This document shows positions 36,019 to 46,657 of a stretch of 64,000 nt of DNA, piece by piece; position 1 is the first letter of the stretch, and the number at the start of each line of letters is the position of its first letter. The notes under the pieces are model-generated. The model did no database searches, had not been told where the DNA came from, and saw only the letters and a list, made by a program, of their open reading frames with translations. Both the position numbers and the translations under genes were made by a program. Origin of the DNA: Marinobacter pelagius (GTDB lineage: Bacteria > Pseudomonadota > Gammaproteobacteria > Pseudomonadales > Oleiphilaceae); contig NZ_FOUR01000004.1 in assembly GCF_900114925.1 (NCBI RefSeq), positions 186,001-250,000 of the forward strand. Direction: 5' to 3'.

Positions 36019-36030
36019 ATATTTAAACAG
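36015..36030. promoter_or_regulatory. LexA (SOS) box of the imuA-imuB-dnaE2 operon
   Basis: CTGTATATTTAAACAG fits the gammaproteobacterial LexA consensus CTGT-N8-ACAG perfectly. It ends 18 bp before the imuA ATG, and the operon encodes the classic SOS mutasome. Confidence 0.93.
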
Positions 36031-36048
36031 TATTGGAGAACCTTCCCC

Positions 36049-36738
36049 ATGAGTGAGCTGCTGAACACACTGATGCAGGATGCCCGTGTCTGGCAGGGGC
36101 ACCGGCACCGTCAAACCACACAACCCTCAGAACCCACCGGCTACCAGGTGCTGGATAACCAGTTAGGTGGTATTGGCTGGCCGCGAGGGGCGCTGAGCGA
36201 ATGTCTGCTGGATGCCCCCGGCATTGGTGAGCTGCATCTGTTGCTGCCCTTGATGCAGCGGCTGACGCAAGCAGGTAAAACGGTGTTCTGGCTGAATCCT
36301 CCCCATACCCCCTATGCCCCGGCGCTGGCCCGGGAAGGTGTGGATCTGGGCCAGGTGGTGATGATTCACACCGAAGACGCCGGCGACTTCCTGTGGACAC
36401 TGGAAAACTGTCTTCGCTCCCCCGTCACCGGGCTGGTGCTGGCCTGGCCGGGCAAACTGGCCACCCGTGAGGTGCGCCGGCTGCAGCTGGCAGCGGAGGC
36501 GGGCAGCAATGTGTGCGTGCTGTTCCGGGAGCGCCGGTACGCAGAGCAGAACTCTCCGGCCGCATTGCGCCTGGAGCTGACCCCGGGTGATAACCGGGAC
36601 CTCAAGGTCAATGTGATCAAGCGCCGGGGCAGCTGGCCCGGGCAGCGGTGCAGCCTGGCCATGGCCCACCGGGCAGACCTGGCGTTCCGGGAAGCTCCCC
36701 GGGTGGTGCAGGGTCCCTGGCAACACACACAACGATAG
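36049..36738 (+). CDS. imuA: ImuA, RecA/SulA-like mutasome component
   Basis: A 229-residue RecA-like protein. It starts MSELLNTLMQDARVWQG; GYQVLDNQLGGIGWPRGALSE and LLLPLMQRLTQAGKTVFWLNPP are the RecA-core strands, with the P-loop degenerate. ImuA works with ImuB and DnaE2 in damage-induced mutagenesis. ATG 36049 is preferred because GGAG lies just upstream and a longer reading would cross the promoter and LexA box. It is 7 bp before imuB. Confidence 0.92.
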   Translation: MSELLNTLMQDARVWQGHRHRQTTQPSEPTGYQVLDNQLGGIGWPRGALSECLLDAPGIGELHLLLPLMQRLTQAGKTVFWLNPPHTPYAPALAREGVDLGQVVMIHTEDAGDFLWTLENCLRSPVTGLVLAWPGKLATREVRRLQLAAEAGSNVCVLFRERRYAEQNSPAALRLELTPGDNRDLKVNVIKRRGSWPGQRCSLAMAHRADLAFREAPRVVQGPWQHTQR

Positions 36739-36745
36739 GGTTTCC

Positions 36746-38164
36746 ATGCTCTGGCTGTACCTGCATTTTCCGCACCTGCTGTTGGACCATATCCGCCGTG
36801 ACCGGGAGGACTCACGCCCCCTGGTGATCGTGGAAGGCTCCGGTCAGCGCGTTATCCAGGCCTGCCCGGATGCCCGGGACCAGGGTGTGCGCGCCGGCAT
36901 GCGCCTGAAAACTGCCATCAACCTGGTCCCGGAACTGGGCATGGTGCGGGCACAGCCCGAGCAGGAAGCCCGGATACTGGAAGACCAGGCCCGGTGGCTG
37001 TACCGCTACGCCGCCCACATCGTATTGGTGCCCCCGGATGGCCTCCTGGCGGAAATCGGCAGCCTGCAGAAGCTGTACGGTGGCCTGCCGGCGGTTTGGC
37101 AAACGGTGGAGCAGGCCCTGAACGAGCACCGGCTTACCGCCTGGATTGCCATCGGCCACACCCCGCTGGCTGCCCGCCTCATTGCCCGGGCCGGCAAGGG
37201 AGAATGCACGGCGGACAAGGGCCACATCCTGCGGGCCCTAGAGAATATGCCCCTGGTGGCAGCGGAGTTTGACGGTAAAACCTGCACCCGCCTGCAGCGG
37301 CTGGGCCTGAATACCCTGGGCGAGGTGTTTGCCCTGCCCGCGCCTGAACTGGCCCGCCGACTATCGCCGGAAACCCTGGCACGCATCCAGAAAATCCAGG
37401 GCACAAGGCCAGACCCGCAAACACCCTGGCAACCGCCCCACTCGTTTCGCCAGCAGGCAGATTTCATTCAGGAGATCGAGCACACCCAGGGGCTGCTGTT
37501 TCCGTTGCAGCGCATGCTCTCGGAACTGGAAGACGACCTGTGCTGGCGCCAGCAGGATACCGACAGCCTGCACCTGATCCTGCGGCACCGGCACGAGGAA
37601 GACACCCGTCTGCGCATCCGAACCTCGGGGCCGGAGCACCGGGCCGAGGCCTTCCTGAACCTGATCCGCCTGCGACTGGAGCAGCAGCCGTTGCGGGCAC
37701 CGGTGGTTGCCCTGGTGCTGTCGGTGAAACGCTTCCTGGGGCGCGAAACTCCTACCGGTCAGGATCTGCTGGGCGAAAGCCAGGACCTGAACGAGGCCTG
37801 GCACACCCTGATGAGCCGGTTACAGGCCCGGCTGGGCGAGCAATCCCTGAAACGCCTGTCACCCCAGGCGGACCATCGTCCGGAACGGGCCTGGTCGGCC
37901 TCCGAGGTTCAACAGAAGCACAAAACCCGTCTTGCAGCGCCGGAACACCTGCCCCGCCGGCCACTCTGGCTGCTCCAGGGGCCGCAACCGCTGACCGAAC
38001 CGCCTGCAGCCTGGTTTGCCGGCCCGGAACGCATCAGCGGCGGCTGGTGGGACGGCCAGCGGGTACACCGGGATTACTACATTGCCCAGCTGCAAAGCGG
38101 CCAGCTGGCCTGGGTCTTCCGGGACGTCCGCGAGGGGTGGTTCATCCATGGCTGGTTCGGATAA
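36746..38164 (+). CDS. imuB: ImuB, catalytically inactive Y-family polymerase homologue
   Basis: A 472-residue Y-family protein beginning MLWLYLHFPHLLLDHIRRDR. The metal-binding DxxxFF motif of active DinB-type polymerases is absent from this N-terminus, as expected for ImuB, which acts as the hub linking DnaE2 and the beta clamp. VIEGSGQRVIQ-like VIVEGSGQRVIQACPDARDQ and GLNTLGEVFALPAPELARRL (helix-hairpin-helix) are recognisable. The stop overlaps the dnaE2 start by 17 bp. Confidence 0.93.
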   Translation: MLWLYLHFPHLLLDHIRRDREDSRPLVIVEGSGQRVIQACPDARDQGVRAGMRLKTAINLVPELGMVRAQPEQEARILEDQARWLYRYAAHIVLVPPDGLLAEIGSLQKLYGGLPAVWQTVEQALNEHRLTAWIAIGHTPLAARLIARAGKGECTADKGHILRALENMPLVAAEFDGKTCTRLQRLGLNTLGEVFALPAPELARRLSPETLARIQKIQGTRPDPQTPWQPPHSFRQQADFIQEIEHTQGLLFPLQRMLSELEDDLCWRQQDTDSLHLILRHRHEEDTRLRIRTSGPEHRAEAFLNLIRLRLEQQPLRAPVVALVLSVKRFLGRETPTGQDLLGESQDLNEAWHTLMSRLQARLGEQSLKRLSPQADHRPERAWSASEVQQKHKTRLAAPEHLPRRPLWLLQGPQPLTEPPAAWFAGPERISGGWWDGQRVHRDYYIAQLQSGQLAWVFRDVREGWFIHGWFG

Positions 38165-41100
38165 CACGATGTCCGGCTATGCCGAGCTCTTCTGCTTCAG
38201 CAACTTCACCTTCCTGACCGGCGCGTCCCACCCTCACGAACTGGCGGAGCGGGCGGCGGAGCAGGGCTACACCGCCCTGGCCATCACCGATGCCTGCTCC
38301 GTGGCCGGCATTCCCCGGGCCTGGGCGGCCCTGAAGGAAAGCCCGGTCAAGCTGATTACCGGCAGCTGGTTCGAGCTGGAGGATGCCCCGGCTGGAGCCG
38401 CAATACCTCGCTTCATCCTTCTGGCCCGCACCCGCAGGGGTTATGGCCAGTTGTGCCGGCTGATCACCACTGGCCGGCGCCGGGCGGAAAAAGGCCAGTA
38501 CCAACTGTTCTTCAGGGATGTGGAAACCCACGAGCTGGATGACTGCCTGTGTCTCTGGCTGCCGCCGGCCATACCCGACGCAGATGCCGACCAGGCCCTG
38601 GCCTGCGGCGAATGGCTGCATCGGCTCTTTGATCTGCGCTTCTGGATCGGGGCCGCCCGCACCCTGGAGTCCGGTGAAGAACAGCAACTGGCCCGCATCC
38701 GCTGGCTGGCCGACCAGCTCCGCTGCCCCATCACAGCCTGCGGCGAAGTCCACATGCACCACCGGGAACGCCAGCCCCTGCAGGATGTGCTCACCGCCCT
38801 GCGCCATCACACCACCCTGGAAAACGCCGGCCATTGCCTGTTCCAGAACGGCGAACGTTACCTGCGCCCCCTGCCGGTCCTGCAGCGGCTGTTCCCGGAA
38901 GCCTGGCTACAACAGACCCTGCGCATTGCCGAAGCCTGCACCTTCGAGCCCGGCAGCCTGCGCTATGAATACCCGCCGGACCTGGTGCCAGAGAATGAAA
39001 CGCCCGCCGGCTACCTCAAACGCCTGACCCGCGAGGGCGAGCGCCGGCGCTACCCGGAAGGCACTCCACTCCAGGTCCAGGGCCTGATCCGCAAGGAGCT
39101 GGAGCTGATCTCGGAGATGAAGTACGAACACTACTTCCTCACCATTCACGACATCGTCGCCTTCGCCCGCAGCCAGGGCATCCTGTGCCAGGGCCGGGGT
39201 TCGGCGGCCAACTCGGCGGTGTGCTACTGCCTGGGCATCACCGAAGTGAACCCGGCCAACGTGGAGCTGCTGTTCGAACGGTTCATCTCGAAGGATCGAA
39301 ACGAACCGCCGGACATCGACGTGGATTTCGAGCACGAACGCCGGGAGGAAGTCATCCAGTACATCTACCGCCGCTACACCCGGGAACGGGCCGCCCTGGC
39401 CGCCACGGTGATCCGCTACCGCCCCCGCAGCGCCATCCGGGATGTAGGCAAGGCTCTTGGCTTCGATCCAGCCCTGGTGGAACAACTGCTGGACGGCATC
39501 GACTGGCGGGACAAGGCCACCAACTGGCGACAGCAGATCCTGGAAAAGAACCTCACCCGCAACCCGCAGGTAGCGGACCAGTTCTTCACCCTGGTAAACA
39601 CCCTGCTCGGCTTCCCCCGGCACCTGTCCCAGCACGTGGGCGGTTTCGTGATCAGCTCCGGCCCGCTGGCCGAACTGGTGCCGGTCGAGAACGCCGCCAT
39701 GGAAGGCCGCACCGTGATCCAGTGGGACAAGGACGACCTGGAAAGCCTGGGCCTGATGAAAGTGGACGTACTGGCCCTCGGCATGCTCTCGGCCATCCGC
39801 AAGGCGCTGGAGCTGATCAGTGAACAAAAAGGCGGCCCATTTACTATCCAGGACATCCCCCAGGAAGACCCGGCCACCTACGCCATGCTCCAGAAAGGCG
39901 ACAGCATCGGCGTGTTCCAGGTGGAGTCCCGCGCCCAGATCAACATGCTGCCGAGACTGAAGCCCGAAACCTACTACGACCTGGTCATCGAAGTCGCCAT
40001 CGTCCGCCCCGGCCCCATCCAGGGCGACATGGTCCACCCCTACCTGCGCCGCAAACACGGACTGGAACCGGTGGACTACCCCAACGACGCCGTCCGTCGC
40101 GTACTGGAACGCACCCTGGGCGTACCCATCTTCCAGGAACAGGTCATCAAACTCGCCATGGTCGCCGCCGGCTTCTCCGCCGGCGAAGCCGACCAACTCC
40201 GCCGCGCCATGGCCGCCTGGAAATCCCACGGCGACCTCACCCCGTTCCGAGAAAAACTCATCACCGGCATGCTCGAACGGGGCCACGACGCCGACTTCGC
40301 CGAACGCCTGTACCAGCAGATCTGCGGCTTCGGCGGCTACGGCTTCCCCGAATCCCACGCCGCCAGTTTTGCGCTATTGGTGTACGTCTCAGCCTGGATC
40401 AAACGCCACTACCCGGCAGCCTTCTACTGCGCCCTGCTCAACAGCCAGCCCATGGGCTTCTACTCCCCATCCCAACTGGTCCAGGACGCTCGCCGCCACA
40501 ACGTCACCGTGTTACCGCCAGACGTCAATCACAGCCACTGGAACCACACCCTCGAAAACCCGGACCACCACCTGCGCCTGGGCCTCAGGATCATTCAGGG
40601 CCTCTCTGCCAACGGCGCCGACCGCATCCACCAGAACCGCCCTGCCAACGGCTACCGCTCAGCCGCCGAACTCCGCCGCCAGGCCAGCCTCAACCAGCGA
40701 GACATGGAACTCCTAGCCGGTGCCAACGCCATGCCCGGCTTCACCGCCAACCGCCACCAGGCCTACTGGCAACTACTCGACCACGAACAGCCCACCGAAC
40801 TGTTCGCCGCAGAAGACCCGGACGACTACCAACCGGACCACTGCAACCAACTCCCCGAACCCACCGAAGGCCAGAACGTCGTAGCCGACTACGCCAGCCA
40901 GGGCCTGACCCTCCAACGCCACCCCCTGGCCCTGCTCCGGCAACAGGGCCACCTGCGGTTCTGCCTCACCTCCGAACAACTCAAAACCACCAAAGCCGGC
41001 ATCCCCGTCCAGGTCGCCGGCCTAGTCACCGGCCGCCAACGCCCCGGCTCCGCCTCCGGCGTCACCTTCGTCACCCTCGAAGACGAAACCGGCAACGTAA

Positions 41101-41282
41101 ACGTCGTGGTCTGGCTGGAAACCGCACGGCGGCAACGGAAGCCATTGCTGACTGCCCGGTTATTACACGTGAAAGGTGTGCTAGAGAGAGAAGGAGATAT
41201 TGTTCATGTGATGGCAGGGAAGCTGTCGGACCTGAGCCATCTGATTAACTCATTACCGGTCAGTTCGAGAGATTTTCACTAA
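38148..41282 (+). CDS. dnaE2: Error-prone DNA polymerase DnaE2
   Basis: A 1044-residue C-family polymerase for translesion synthesis. The N-terminal PHP domain starts YAELFCFSNFTFLTGASHP. Polymerase motifs include GRGSAANSAVCYCLGITEV, the catalytic PDIDVDFEHERREEVIQY and DVLALGMLSAIRKAL. An OB-fold (VQVAGLVTGRQRPGSASGVT) lies near the C-terminus. ATG 38148 overlaps imuB; ATG 38169 is an alternative. Length is normal for DnaE2. It is the last gene of the SOS operon. Confidence 0.95.
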   Translation: MAGSDNTMSGYAELFCFSNFTFLTGASHPHELAERAAEQGYTALAITDACSVAGIPRAWAALKESPVKLITGSWFELEDAPAGAAIPRFILLARTRRGYGQLCRLITTGRRRAEKGQYQLFFRDVETHELDDCLCLWLPPAIPDADADQALACGEWLHRLFDLRFWIGAARTLESGEEQQLARIRWLADQLRCPITACGEVHMHHRERQPLQDVLTALRHHTTLENAGHCLFQNGERYLRPLPVLQRLFPEAWLQQTLRIAEACTFEPGSLRYEYPPDLVPENETPAGYLKRLTREGERRRYPEGTPLQVQGLIRKELELISEMKYEHYFLTIHDIVAFARSQGILCQGRGSAANSAVCYCLGITEVNPANVELLFERFISKDRNEPPDIDVDFEHERREEVIQYIYRRYTRERAALAATVIRYRPRSAIRDVGKALGFDPALVEQLLDGIDWRDKATNWRQQILEKNLTRNPQVADQFFTLVNTLLGFPRHLSQHVGGFVISSGPLAELVPVENAAMEGRTVIQWDKDDLESLGLMKVDVLALGMLSAIRKALELISEQKGGPFTIQDIPQEDPATYAMLQKGDSIGVFQVESRAQINMLPRLKPETYYDLVIEVAIVRPGPIQGDMVHPYLRRKHGLEPVDYPNDAVRRVLERTLGVPIFQEQVIKLAMVAAGFSAGEADQLRRAMAAWKSHGDLTPFREKLITGMLERGHDADFAERLYQQICGFGGYGFPESHAASFALLVYVSAWIKRHYPAAFYCALLNSQPMGFYSPSQLVQDARRHNVTVLPPDVNHSHWNHTLENPDHHLRLGLRIIQGLSANGADRIHQNRPANGYRSAAELRRQASLNQRDMELLAGANAMPGFTANRHQAYWQLLDHEQPTELFAAEDPDDYQPDHCNQLPEPTEGQNVVADYASQGLTLQRHPLALLRQQGHLRFCLTSEQLKTTKAGIPVQVAGLVTGRQRPGSASGVTFVTLEDETGNVNVVVWLETARRQRKPLLTARLLHVKGVLEREGDIVHVMAGKLSDLSHLINSLPVSSRDFH

Positions 41283-41337
41283 CTGTTCTCTCAGCTGTAC
41301 AGTTTCTTTATTTCTCGGGGCTCCTGCGAGGTTTGGC

Positions 41338-41447
41338 GTGCCTGTGTGGGCAGCCTTTCCAGGAATGTTGAAGGCCAAGGATGGCCTGAAACAAGCGCAC
41401 ATGGACGTGCTCGTAGCGGTTCCTGGAAAGGCTGCCCACACAGGCAC
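41338..41447 (+). repeat. Structured repeat, copy C
   Basis: Core 41366-41419 is identical to copy B at 3151-3204. Arms 41338-41365 and 41420-41447 are perfectly complementary over 28 bp, with a sequence different from the other copies. It lies between convergent dnaE2 and oadB, upstream of a separate intrinsic terminator. Confidence 0.92.
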
Positions 41448-41476
41448 TACCCGCAAAACCAGAACGCCAGAAACAA

Positions 41477-41505
41477 GAAAACCCCGCCCAAAGGGCGAGG
41501 TTTTC
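41477..41505. terminator. Bidirectional intrinsic terminator between dnaE2 and oadB
   Basis: GAAAACCCCGCCC pairs with GGGCGAGGTTTTC around AAA, with one internal C-A mismatch. A-rich and T-rich outer arms allow function on both strands for the two convergent operons. Confidence 0.8.
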
Positions 41506-41524
41506 TCAAAGCAACGGCGAGAGA

Positions 41525-42859
41525 TCAGCCCAACAGCTTGATCATCACACCCGCAGCCACCGCAGAGCCGATAACACCAGCCACGTTCGGCCCCATCGCG
41601 TGCATCAGCAGGAAGTTCTGCGGATTGGCCTCCAGGCCAACCTTGTTGGACACCCGCGCCGCCATTGGCACCGCAGATACACCGGCAGAACCGATCAACG
41701 GGTTGATCTGCTCCTTGCTCAGCTTATTCATCAGCTTCGCCATCAGAACACCGGATGCAGTACCCACACCAAAAGCCACAATACCCAGGCCCAGGATACC
41801 CAGCGTCTGGGCGTCCAGGAACTTGTCCGCCATCAGCTTGGAGCCAACAGACAGACCCAGGAAAATGGTCACGATGTTGATCAGCGCGTTCTGGGCAGTG
41901 TCACTCAGACGCTCCACCACGCCACACTCGCGCATCAGGTTACCGAAGGTGAACATACCCAGCAGCGGAGCGGCATCCGGCAGGAACAGAACCACCGCAA
42001 TCAGAACCACCAGCGGGAAGATGATCTTCTCTTTCTTGCTCACCGGGCGCAGCTGGCTCATCTTGATGGCGCGCTCCTTCTGGGAGGTCAGCGCCTTCAT
42101 GATCGGAGGCTGGATCATCGGCACCAGGGCCATGTAGGCATAAGCCGAGACCGCAATCGCCCCCAGCAGATGTGGAGCCAGTACGCTGGACACGTAGATC
42201 GAGGTTGGCCCATCGGCACCACCGATAATACCGATGGCGGCCGCTTCCAGGATGGTGAAATCCAGAATGCCGGCCCAATCCAGCAGGGCGGCCCCGATGA
42301 CGGTACCGAAGATACCGAACTGGGCGGCGGCGCCAAGCAGCAGGGTCTTGGGGTTGGCCAGCAGCGGGCCGAAGTCCGTCATCGCGCCGACCCCCATGAA
42401 GATCAGCAGCGGACCAACGGTACTGCCAATAATCACAGAGTAGAAGTTATACAGCATGCCATTGCCGTAACCGAAATCCTGGGCCAGGGAGTTGGCCGCG
42501 GCCATTTCGGAGTGACTCGCCTCTTTCACCGCCTGCTTGAAGGCTTCCTTCAGCTCAGGCGTGACCGCCTGGCCGGCCTGATAGGCCACGTCCAGTGGCG
42601 CCGCAAGGGCCGCCAGGATTTGCGTGGATCCGTCCTTCAGCGCGAAGTGGATGGCGTTTTCCGCCGCAGTCAGGGCAAGCCCTGCCTCCGGAATGTTCGC
42701 CAGAATGCCACCGAACCCGATGGGTACCAGCAACAGCGGCTCAAATTTCTTGTTGATTGCAAGATAGAGAAGCAAAAGGCCGATGGCGATCATGATCACC
42801 TGGCCGAGCTCGATGTTGAACAGGCCACTACCTGTCCAGAGTGTCATTAATTTTTCCAT
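41525..42859 (-). CDS. oadB: Oxaloacetate decarboxylase beta subunit (sodium pump)
   Basis: A 444-residue multi-pass inner-membrane protein that couples decarboxylation of carboxybiotin to sodium export. [21 protein letters not shown] carries the aspartate of the sodium channel, and [21 protein letters not shown] with [17 protein letters not shown] are conserved pore regions. It is the distal gene of oadG-oadA-oadB, 13 bp after oadA. Confidence 0.95.
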   Translation of the reverse strand: MEKLMTLWTGSGLFNIELGQVIMIAIGLLLLYLAINKKFEPLLLVPIGFGGILANIPEAGLALTAAENAIHFALKDGSTQILAALAAPLDVAYQAGQAVTPELKEAFKQAVKEASHSEMAAANSLAQDFGYGNGMLYNFYSVIIGSTVGPLLIFMGVGAMTDFGPLLANPKTLLLGAAAQFGIFGTVIGAALLDWAGILDFTILEAAAIGIIGGADGPTSIYVSSVLAPHLLGAIAVSAYAYMALVPMIQPPIMKALTSQKERAIKMSQLRPVSKKEKIIFPLVVLIAVVLFLPDAAPLLGMFTFGNLMRECGVVERLSDTAQNALINIVTIFLGLSVGSKLMADKFLDAQTLGILGLGIVAFGVGTASGVLMAKLMNKLSKEQINPLIGSAGVSAVPMAARVSNKVGLEANPQNFLLMHAMGPNVAGVIGSAVAAGVMIKLLG

Positions 42860-42872
42860 GGAATGCTGGCCC

Positions 42873-44660
42873 TTATGCGATTGTCAGCATTTCATCATCA
42901 GGGGATACGGCGTCACCGACCTTGATGAAGACCTCACCGATGGTACCGGCTTTAGGTGCGCGAACTTCGGTTTCCATCTTCATGGCTTCGAGGATGATCA
43001 GGACATCGCCCTCTTCCACGGTGTCACCCGGAGAAACCAGAACCTTGAAGATGTTGCCGCCCAATGGCGCCACCAGAGGCTCGCCTTCACCGGCTGCCGG
43101 AGCAGGCGCGGAGGACGCGGCCGGTGCGGAAGCAGCACCACCCTCACCCTGGATCTGGCTGATCTCACCGCCTTCGGAAACAGCAACCACAAACTTCTTG
43201 CCGTTGACTTCCACGGTGTAGGTCTCGGGGCCCTCAGCCTTCTTGGCCGGCGCGGCGCTTTCGGCGGTCGGAACCGGCTCGAACGCATCCGGGTTGCCAC
43301 GGTTCTCCAGGAACTTCAGGCCGATCTGCGGGAACAGCGCGTAGGTCAGTACGTCGTCTACGGTGTTTTCCGCCAGCTTGATGCCCTTCTCGTCGGCCAG
43401 CTTCTTCAGCTCGTCGGTCAGCTTGTCCATTTCCGGCTCAAGCAGATCGGCCGGACGACAGGTCACGGGCTCTTTTCCGTCCAGAACACGCTCCTGCAGT
43501 TCCTTATTGAACGGAGCCGGTGCAGCACCGTACTCGCCCTTCAGGATGGCGGAGGTTTCCTTGGAGATCGACTTGTAGCGCTCGCCAGTCAGAACGTTCA
43601 GTACCGCCTGGGTACCCACAATCTGGGAAGTGGGCGTTACCAGCGGAATGAAGCCCAGGTCTTCGCGGACCTTGGGAATCTCGTCCAGAACCTGATCGAA
43701 CTTATCGCTCGCGTTCTGCTCACGCAGCTGGTTTTCCATGTTGGTCAGCATGCCACCCGGCACCTGGGCAATCAGGATGCGGGAATCGGTACCCCGGAGG
43801 CTGCCCTCGAACTTCGCGTACTTCTTGCGCACTTCGCGGAAGTAAGCGGCGATTTCTTCCAGCAGGTTCAGATCCAGGCCGGTGTCACGGTCAGTACCTT
43901 CCAGAATCGCAACCACGGCTTCGGTGGGCGAGTGACCGTAGGTCATGCTCATGGAGGAGATGGCAGTATCCACGTTATCGATACCAGCTTCCGCCGCCTT
44001 GATGGCGGTGGCGGTCGACATGCCAGTCGTTGCGTGGCACTGCATGTGGATCGGAATATCCAGTTCTTTCTTCAGGCGGCTGACCAGGTCATAGGCCACG
44101 TAGGGCTTCAGAATACCGGCCATGTCCTTGATGGCGATGGAATCGGCGCCCATGGAGGCGATTTCCTTGGCCAAGTCGACCCACATCTCGATGGTGTGCA
44201 CCGGACTGGTGGTGTAGGAAATGGTGCCCTGGGCGTGCTTGCCGGTCTTGCGGACCGCCTTGATGGCGGTATCCAGGTTACGGGGGTCGTTCATCGCATC
44301 GAAGATACGGAATACGTCCACGCCGTTCTCGGCGGCACGGTCCACAAACCGCTCTACCACGTCATCCGCGTAATGGCGGTAACCCAACAGGTTCTGACCA
44401 CGCAGCAACATCTGCTGCGGCGTGTTGGGCATGGCTTTTTTCAGCTCACGGATACGATCCCAGGGATCTTCACCCAGGTAACGGATGCAGGAGTCAAAGG
44501 TAGCTCCACCCCAGGATTCCAGAGACCAGAAACCGACTTTGTCGAGTTTCTCGGCAATGGGCAGCATGTCATCCAGCCGCATACGGGTGGCAAGCAGGGA
44601 CTGGTGGGCGTCACGCAGAATTACGTCCGTAATCCCCAGCGGTTTCTTTGTGTCAGTCAT
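42873..44660 (-). CDS. oadA: Oxaloacetate decarboxylase alpha subunit (biotin carboxyl carrier)
   Basis: A 595-residue subunit. The N-terminal carboxyltransferase barrel ([20 protein letters not shown], metal-ligand [12 protein letters not shown]) removes CO2 from oxaloacetate onto biotin. The C-terminal biotinyl domain has EAMKMET with Lys561 as the attachment site, after an Ala/Pro-rich linker at about residues 500-520. Pyruvate carboxylase subunit B is similar, but flanking oadG and oadB settle the assignment. Confidence 0.96.
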   Translation of the reverse strand: MTDTKKPLGITDVILRDAHQSLLATRMRLDDMLPIAEKLDKVGFWSLESWGGATFDSCIRYLGEDPWDRIRELKKAMPNTPQQMLLRGQNLLGYRHYADDVVERFVDRAAENGVDVFRIFDAMNDPRNLDTAIKAVRKTGKHAQGTISYTTSPVHTIEMWVDLAKEIASMGADSIAIKDMAGILKPYVAYDLVSRLKKELDIPIHMQCHATTGMSTATAIKAAEAGIDNVDTAISSMSMTYGHSPTEAVVAILEGTDRDTGLDLNLLEEIAAYFREVRKKYAKFEGSLRGTDSRILIAQVPGGMLTNMENQLREQNASDKFDQVLDEIPKVREDLGFIPLVTPTSQIVGTQAVLNVLTGERYKSISKETSAILKGEYGAAPAPFNKELQERVLDGKEPVTCRPADLLEPEMDKLTDELKKLADEKGIKLAENTVDDVLTYALFPQIGLKFLENRGNPDAFEPVPTAESAAPAKKAEGPETYTVEVNGKKFVVAVSEGGEISQIQGEGGAASAPAASSAPAPAAGEGEPLVAPLGGNIFKVLVSPGDTVEEGDVLIILEAMKMETEVRAPKAGTIGEVFIKVGDAVSPDDEMLTIA

Positions 44661-44701
44661 CGTGTCAGCCTTCTGTTAAAAGGTTCTAATCTGTTACCGG
44701 G

Positions 44702-44953
44702 TCACTTCTTGTGGCGTGACCGGTATTGTGCAATCGCCTTCTTGATGGCCTCGGCGGTGTCAGGATCAACCGACGCTGGCGCCTGCGGCTTGGCACGTGG
44801 CGTTCTGGCCGGGGTTGCCGGCTCTGGTGGCGCAAACCGTCCAATGAGTTTGGACATGAGGAGTGTCGCGAATACCAGAACAATCAGGAACACGAACACG
44901 AAGCCCATGCCTGCGATCATCAGATCAAAGGCTTGTGACATCAGCTCATTCAT
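44702..44953 (-). CDS. oadG: Oxaloacetate decarboxylase gamma subunit
   Basis: An 83-residue protein with one N-terminal membrane helix (MIAGMGFVFVFLIVLVFATL), a Pro/Ala-rich linker (PPEPATPARTPRAKPQAPAS) and a basic C-terminal segment. OadG tethers alpha to beta and accelerates decarboxylation. It leads the operon, 41 bp before oadA. Confidence 0.88.
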   Translation of the reverse strand: MNELMSQAFDLMIAGMGFVFVFLIVLVFATLLMSKLIGRFAPPEPATPARTPRAKPQAPASVDPDTAEAIKKAIAQYRSRHKK

Positions 44954-45177
44954 ATCGAACAGCTACCTGTATTGGTTTGTGTGATTTCCCCGCCTTGCCC
45001 GGTCAGACCACTTAGACTAAGGTCTCACAGCCTTATCGGGACAAATCGGGAGGCAAAATCCTGCGTAATTTACCGTTTTCGCCTGCCCTGAGCAACCTGA
45101 ATGAGTTTTGCCATACGCGCTTTCCGAGGCTCGCGGCCTGAAATGACAACTTTTCAGCTCACTCCACCGTGCCGGAT

Positions 45178-46551
45178 TCAGGCATATCGGACACGTATTT
45201 TCCGCCCCTTGATCCGCCCCTGTTCGAGCCGCTTAAGGGCCTTGGCTGCAAACTCCCGGTCGATCGCAACAAAACACTGAAAATCAAACAGATCGATCTT
45301 GCCCACGGCCTTGCCGGGAATACCCGCGTCACCCGTCAGCGCGCCCAGGACATCACCAGGGCGCACTTTGTCCTTGCGACCACCGGCGATGCAGAGCGTC
45401 CGCATGGCTGGCGCCACCGGGCGGCGCGGCACTGCCAGCAGGGCTTCGGTATCGCCCCACTCCACCGGTCGCTTGCGGGCGGCTTCCAGTTGGCTGATCT
45501 TGTGCCCTTTGGCAGGCGTGCAGAGGGTGACCGCCAAGCCCTGCTCACCCGCGCGGCCGGTCCGGCCCACCCGGTGCGTATGAACTTCGGGATCCCTCGC
45601 CGGCTCGGCGTTGATCACCAGCGGCAGGGATTTGATATCCAGCCCGCGAGCAGCCACATCGGTAGCCACCAGCACCGAACAGCTCTGGTTGCCGAAACGC
45701 ACCAGCACACTATCCCGATCCCGCTGCTCCAGATCTCCGTGCAGCGCCAGAGCTGAAAAGCCGCTGTCCCTCAGGCTGCCGGCAAGATCGTCACACTGCT
45801 GCTTGGTGGTGCAGAAGACAATGCAGGAAGCCGGCTGCCGCTCCGACAGCACCGCCATCACCGCCTCGGCCGCGCTGCCTGCAGGAATTTCATAGAACAG
45901 CTCGCGGATGTCCGGGTTCTCCCCGGACGACTCCGCCCTCACATCCACCGGCTCACGCTGATACTGGCTGCTGAGTTTGCGGATGGCCTCCGGCCAGGTC
46001 GCCGAAAACATCAGGGTCTGGCGAGCATCCAGCGTGTGGGAAAGGATATCCTCCATGGCTTCCTGGAAACCCATGTCCAGCATCCGGTCGGCCTCGTCCA
46101 ACACAACCGTGGTGGCTTTATCCAGCTTCAGCGTGCCCTTGCGCAGATGGTCCTGGATGCGTCCGGGCGTGCCCACAACAATATGGGCTCCGTGGCTCAG
46201 GGAGCCGATCTGGGGGCCAATGGCAACGCCACCACACAGGGTAAGCACCTTGATGTTCTTCCGGGCCCGGGCCAGTTCCCGCAGGGATTTGGCTACCTGG
46301 TCCGCCAGCTCCCGGGTCGGGCAAAGCACCACCGCCTGCACGGCGAACAGGCGCGGCCGGAGGCCCTCGATCAATCCAATGCCAAAGGCTGCCGTTTTCC
46401 CGCTGCCGGTCTGGGCCATGGCAATAACATCCCTACCGGCCAGGCAATGGGGCAATGCTTTGGCCTGGATCTCGGTAGGTTGCTTGAAACCAAGCTGCTC
46501 AAGATTGGCAACCATGGCGGGTGAAAGACCAAATTCTTTAAAGGAAGACAT
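45178..46551 (-). CDS. dbpA: ATP-dependent RNA helicase DbpA
   Basis: A 457-residue DEAD-box helicase. Motifs in order: Q-motif LGFKQPTEIQAKALP, Walker A AQTGSGKT, PTRELADQ, DEAD in VVLDEADRMLDMGF, SAT, and HRVGRTGRAGEQG. The C-terminal RNA-binding domain (about residues 380-457) includes GRKDKVRPGDVLGALTGDAGI, which targets DbpA to hairpin 92 of 23S rRNA for 50S assembly. It is monocistronic and divergent from the DUF2058 gene. Confidence 0.94.
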   Translation of the reverse strand: MSSFKEFGLSPAMVANLEQLGFKQPTEIQAKALPHCLAGRDVIAMAQTGSGKTAAFGIGLIEGLRPRLFAVQAVVLCPTRELADQVAKSLRELARARKNIKVLTLCGGVAIGPQIGSLSHGAHIVVGTPGRIQDHLRKGTLKLDKATTVVLDEADRMLDMGFQEAMEDILSHTLDARQTLMFSATWPEAIRKLSSQYQREPVDVRAESSGENPDIRELFYEIPAGSAAEAVMAVLSERQPASCIVFCTTKQQCDDLAGSLRDSGFSALALHGDLEQRDRDSVLVRFGNQSCSVLVATDVAARGLDIKSLPLVINAEPARDPEVHTHRVGRTGRAGEQGLAVTLCTPAKGHKISQLEAARKRPVEWGDTEALLAVPRRPVAPAMRTLCIAGGRKDKVRPGDVLGALTGDAGIPGKAVGKIDLFDFQCFVAIDREFAAKALKRLEQGRIKGRKIRVRYA

Positions 46552-46657
46552 ACAAGAAAATCCCGGGGACAGCCGATGCTGGTTATGGAGGCAAAAACGA
46601 GCGCGTATACTACACCATCAGGATACCCGATTTGGTAAATAAAGAACGGAGCTACCG

